From positions 1 through 5,656 of the forward strand of contig JAUVLX010000240.1 of assembly GCA_030600525.1 (NCBI GenBank): 5,656 nucleotides of DNA, in the 5' to 3' direction. The notes under the pieces were generated by a model. That model saw only the letters and a list, made by a program, of their open reading frames with translations. It made no database searches and had not been told where the DNA came from. The position numbers were made by a program, and so were the translations under genes. Shown piece by piece: positions 5,006-5,656 of the stretch. The stretch's first letter is position 1. Every line of letters begins with the position of its first letter. The stretch is from Desulfobulbus sp. (lineage in GTDB: Bacteria; Desulfobacterota; Desulfobulbia; Desulfobulbales; Desulfobulbaceae).

Positions 5006-5656
5006 TTATGTAACACCTGAATTTGTTACCTTGCCATCCGTTGGGAGGGTATCTTCAGGTTGTTGCGTGGCCTTGTTGTAAGCGCCGTGTATTGCATCAA
5101 TGGTGTAGTAACCGGAACTGGTTTCCAGTTTAGGGATACCGTCATCCATTTTCACCCCGGTAACCTCAGAGCGGACGAGGGCGGTAACTGATGCAGTTGT
5201 CGGATCAGTAGCACCTTTTGTACTGATATCGATGGTGTAGTTTCCTTGGGCAAGAAATTCGCCTTCCCCATTTTTACCATCCCAAGTGATGGTGTGATTA
5301 CCTTTGTCAAGATCGGCAAGCTCAATGGTATCTACGGTTTTCCCGTTTGCATTTTTTATGCGGAGCGTTCCTTCGGTAACCGTGTTGTCAACCCTGTACC
5401 CGATTTCAACCGGTTGCTGATCAAAGCTGAAACTGTTCCCAGAAACAAGCACCTCCTTGCCTATGAGAGATAATGCTGAAATACGTTGTGAGTTGTTTTG
5501 GGCCAGTGTCATTTGATCCATGGCCGAATTGAGGTTAAAGAGTTGCTCAAGCTGACTGTATTGTGCTAGTTGGGCCGTGAATTCAGTAGCATCTGTTGGG
5601 TTTAGCGGATCTTGGTGCTGTAATTGGGCGACCAACAGTTTCAGGAAATCTTCCTG
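5006..5656 (-). CDS. flgD: Flagellar hook assembly (cap) protein FlgD, partial at right edge
   Basis: The frame is open to the window edge and encodes the last 216 residues; the true start lies outside. FlgD is the scaffold cap at the hook tip that guides FlgE polymerisation and is discarded afterwards. The edge begins QEDFLKLLVAQLQHQDPLNP, the conserved N-terminal FlgD signature, followed by TEFTAQLAQYSQLEQL. LIGKEV (about 65-70 from the edge) opens the Tudor-like/FlgD_ig region. ITWDGKNGEGEFLAQGNYTI marks the FnIII-like domain that typifies FlgD. The C-terminal tail after about residue 185, ending QPEDTLPTDGKVTNSGVT, is polar and not obviously conserved. The TTG at 5635 is an internal Leu codon, not a start. 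The gene lies 145 bases upstream of flgE, its functional partner. Confidence 0.95.
   Translation of the reverse strand, partial: QEDFLKLLVAQLQHQDPLNPTDATEFTAQLAQYSQLEQLFNLNSAMDQMTLAQNNSQRISALSLIGKEVLVSGNSFSFDQQPVEIGYRVDNTVTEGTLRIKNANGKTVDTIELADLDKGNHTITWDGKNGEGEFLAQGNYTIDISTKGATDPTTASVTALVRSEVTGVKMDDGIPKLETSSGYYTIDAIHGAYNKATQQPEDTLPTDGKVTNSGVT

Overview
The window is a stretch of a chromosomal flagellar gene cluster. Every supported gene is on the minus strand, so transcription runs from high to low coordinates. In that order the genes are flgD (3' part, entering at the right edge), flgE, motA, motB, fliL, fliM and the first 41 bases of fliN, which leaves at the left edge. I found no tRNA or rRNA gene, mobile element, CRISPR array or defence system.

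The gene content fits a motile Gram-negative bacterium. I lean towards Desulfobacterota (Deltaproteobacteria, perhaps Desulfobulbales-like). The order flgD-flgE-motA-motB-fliL-fliM-fliN resembles the ancestral block known from spirochetes and Firmicutes, without the small flbD gene that often lies between flgE and motA there. The stator proteins resemble the PomA/PomB (sodium) type more than the enteric MotA/MotB (proton) type. This placement is an inference from gene order and protein character, not a database result.

Layout: 5656-5006 is flgD (hook cap). A 145-base gap with a strong AGGAGG site leads to flgE (hook protein, 4860-3580). A 225-base gap (3579-3355) holds a perfect 13-bp hairpin and a possible sigma-54 promoter, and probably separates the hook genes from the stator/switch genes. 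motA (3354-2590, GTG start) and motB (2574-1828) are 15 bases apart. A 266-base gap (1827-1562) is unusual for this compact cluster; it holds inverted repeats but no convincing gene. fliL (1561-1061), fliM (1056-28) and fliN (41 to the left edge) are tightly packed, with a 4-base gap and then a 14-base overlap.

Together the products cover hook assembly (FlgD cap, FlgE hook), the ion-driven stator (MotA, MotB), the stator-associated protein FliL, and the C-ring switch (FliM, FliN). The genes are ordinary members of well-known families. The points worth a second look are the non-coding gaps, the sodium-type stator residues, and the altered GGxG motif of FliM. I see no evidence for an undescribed system here.
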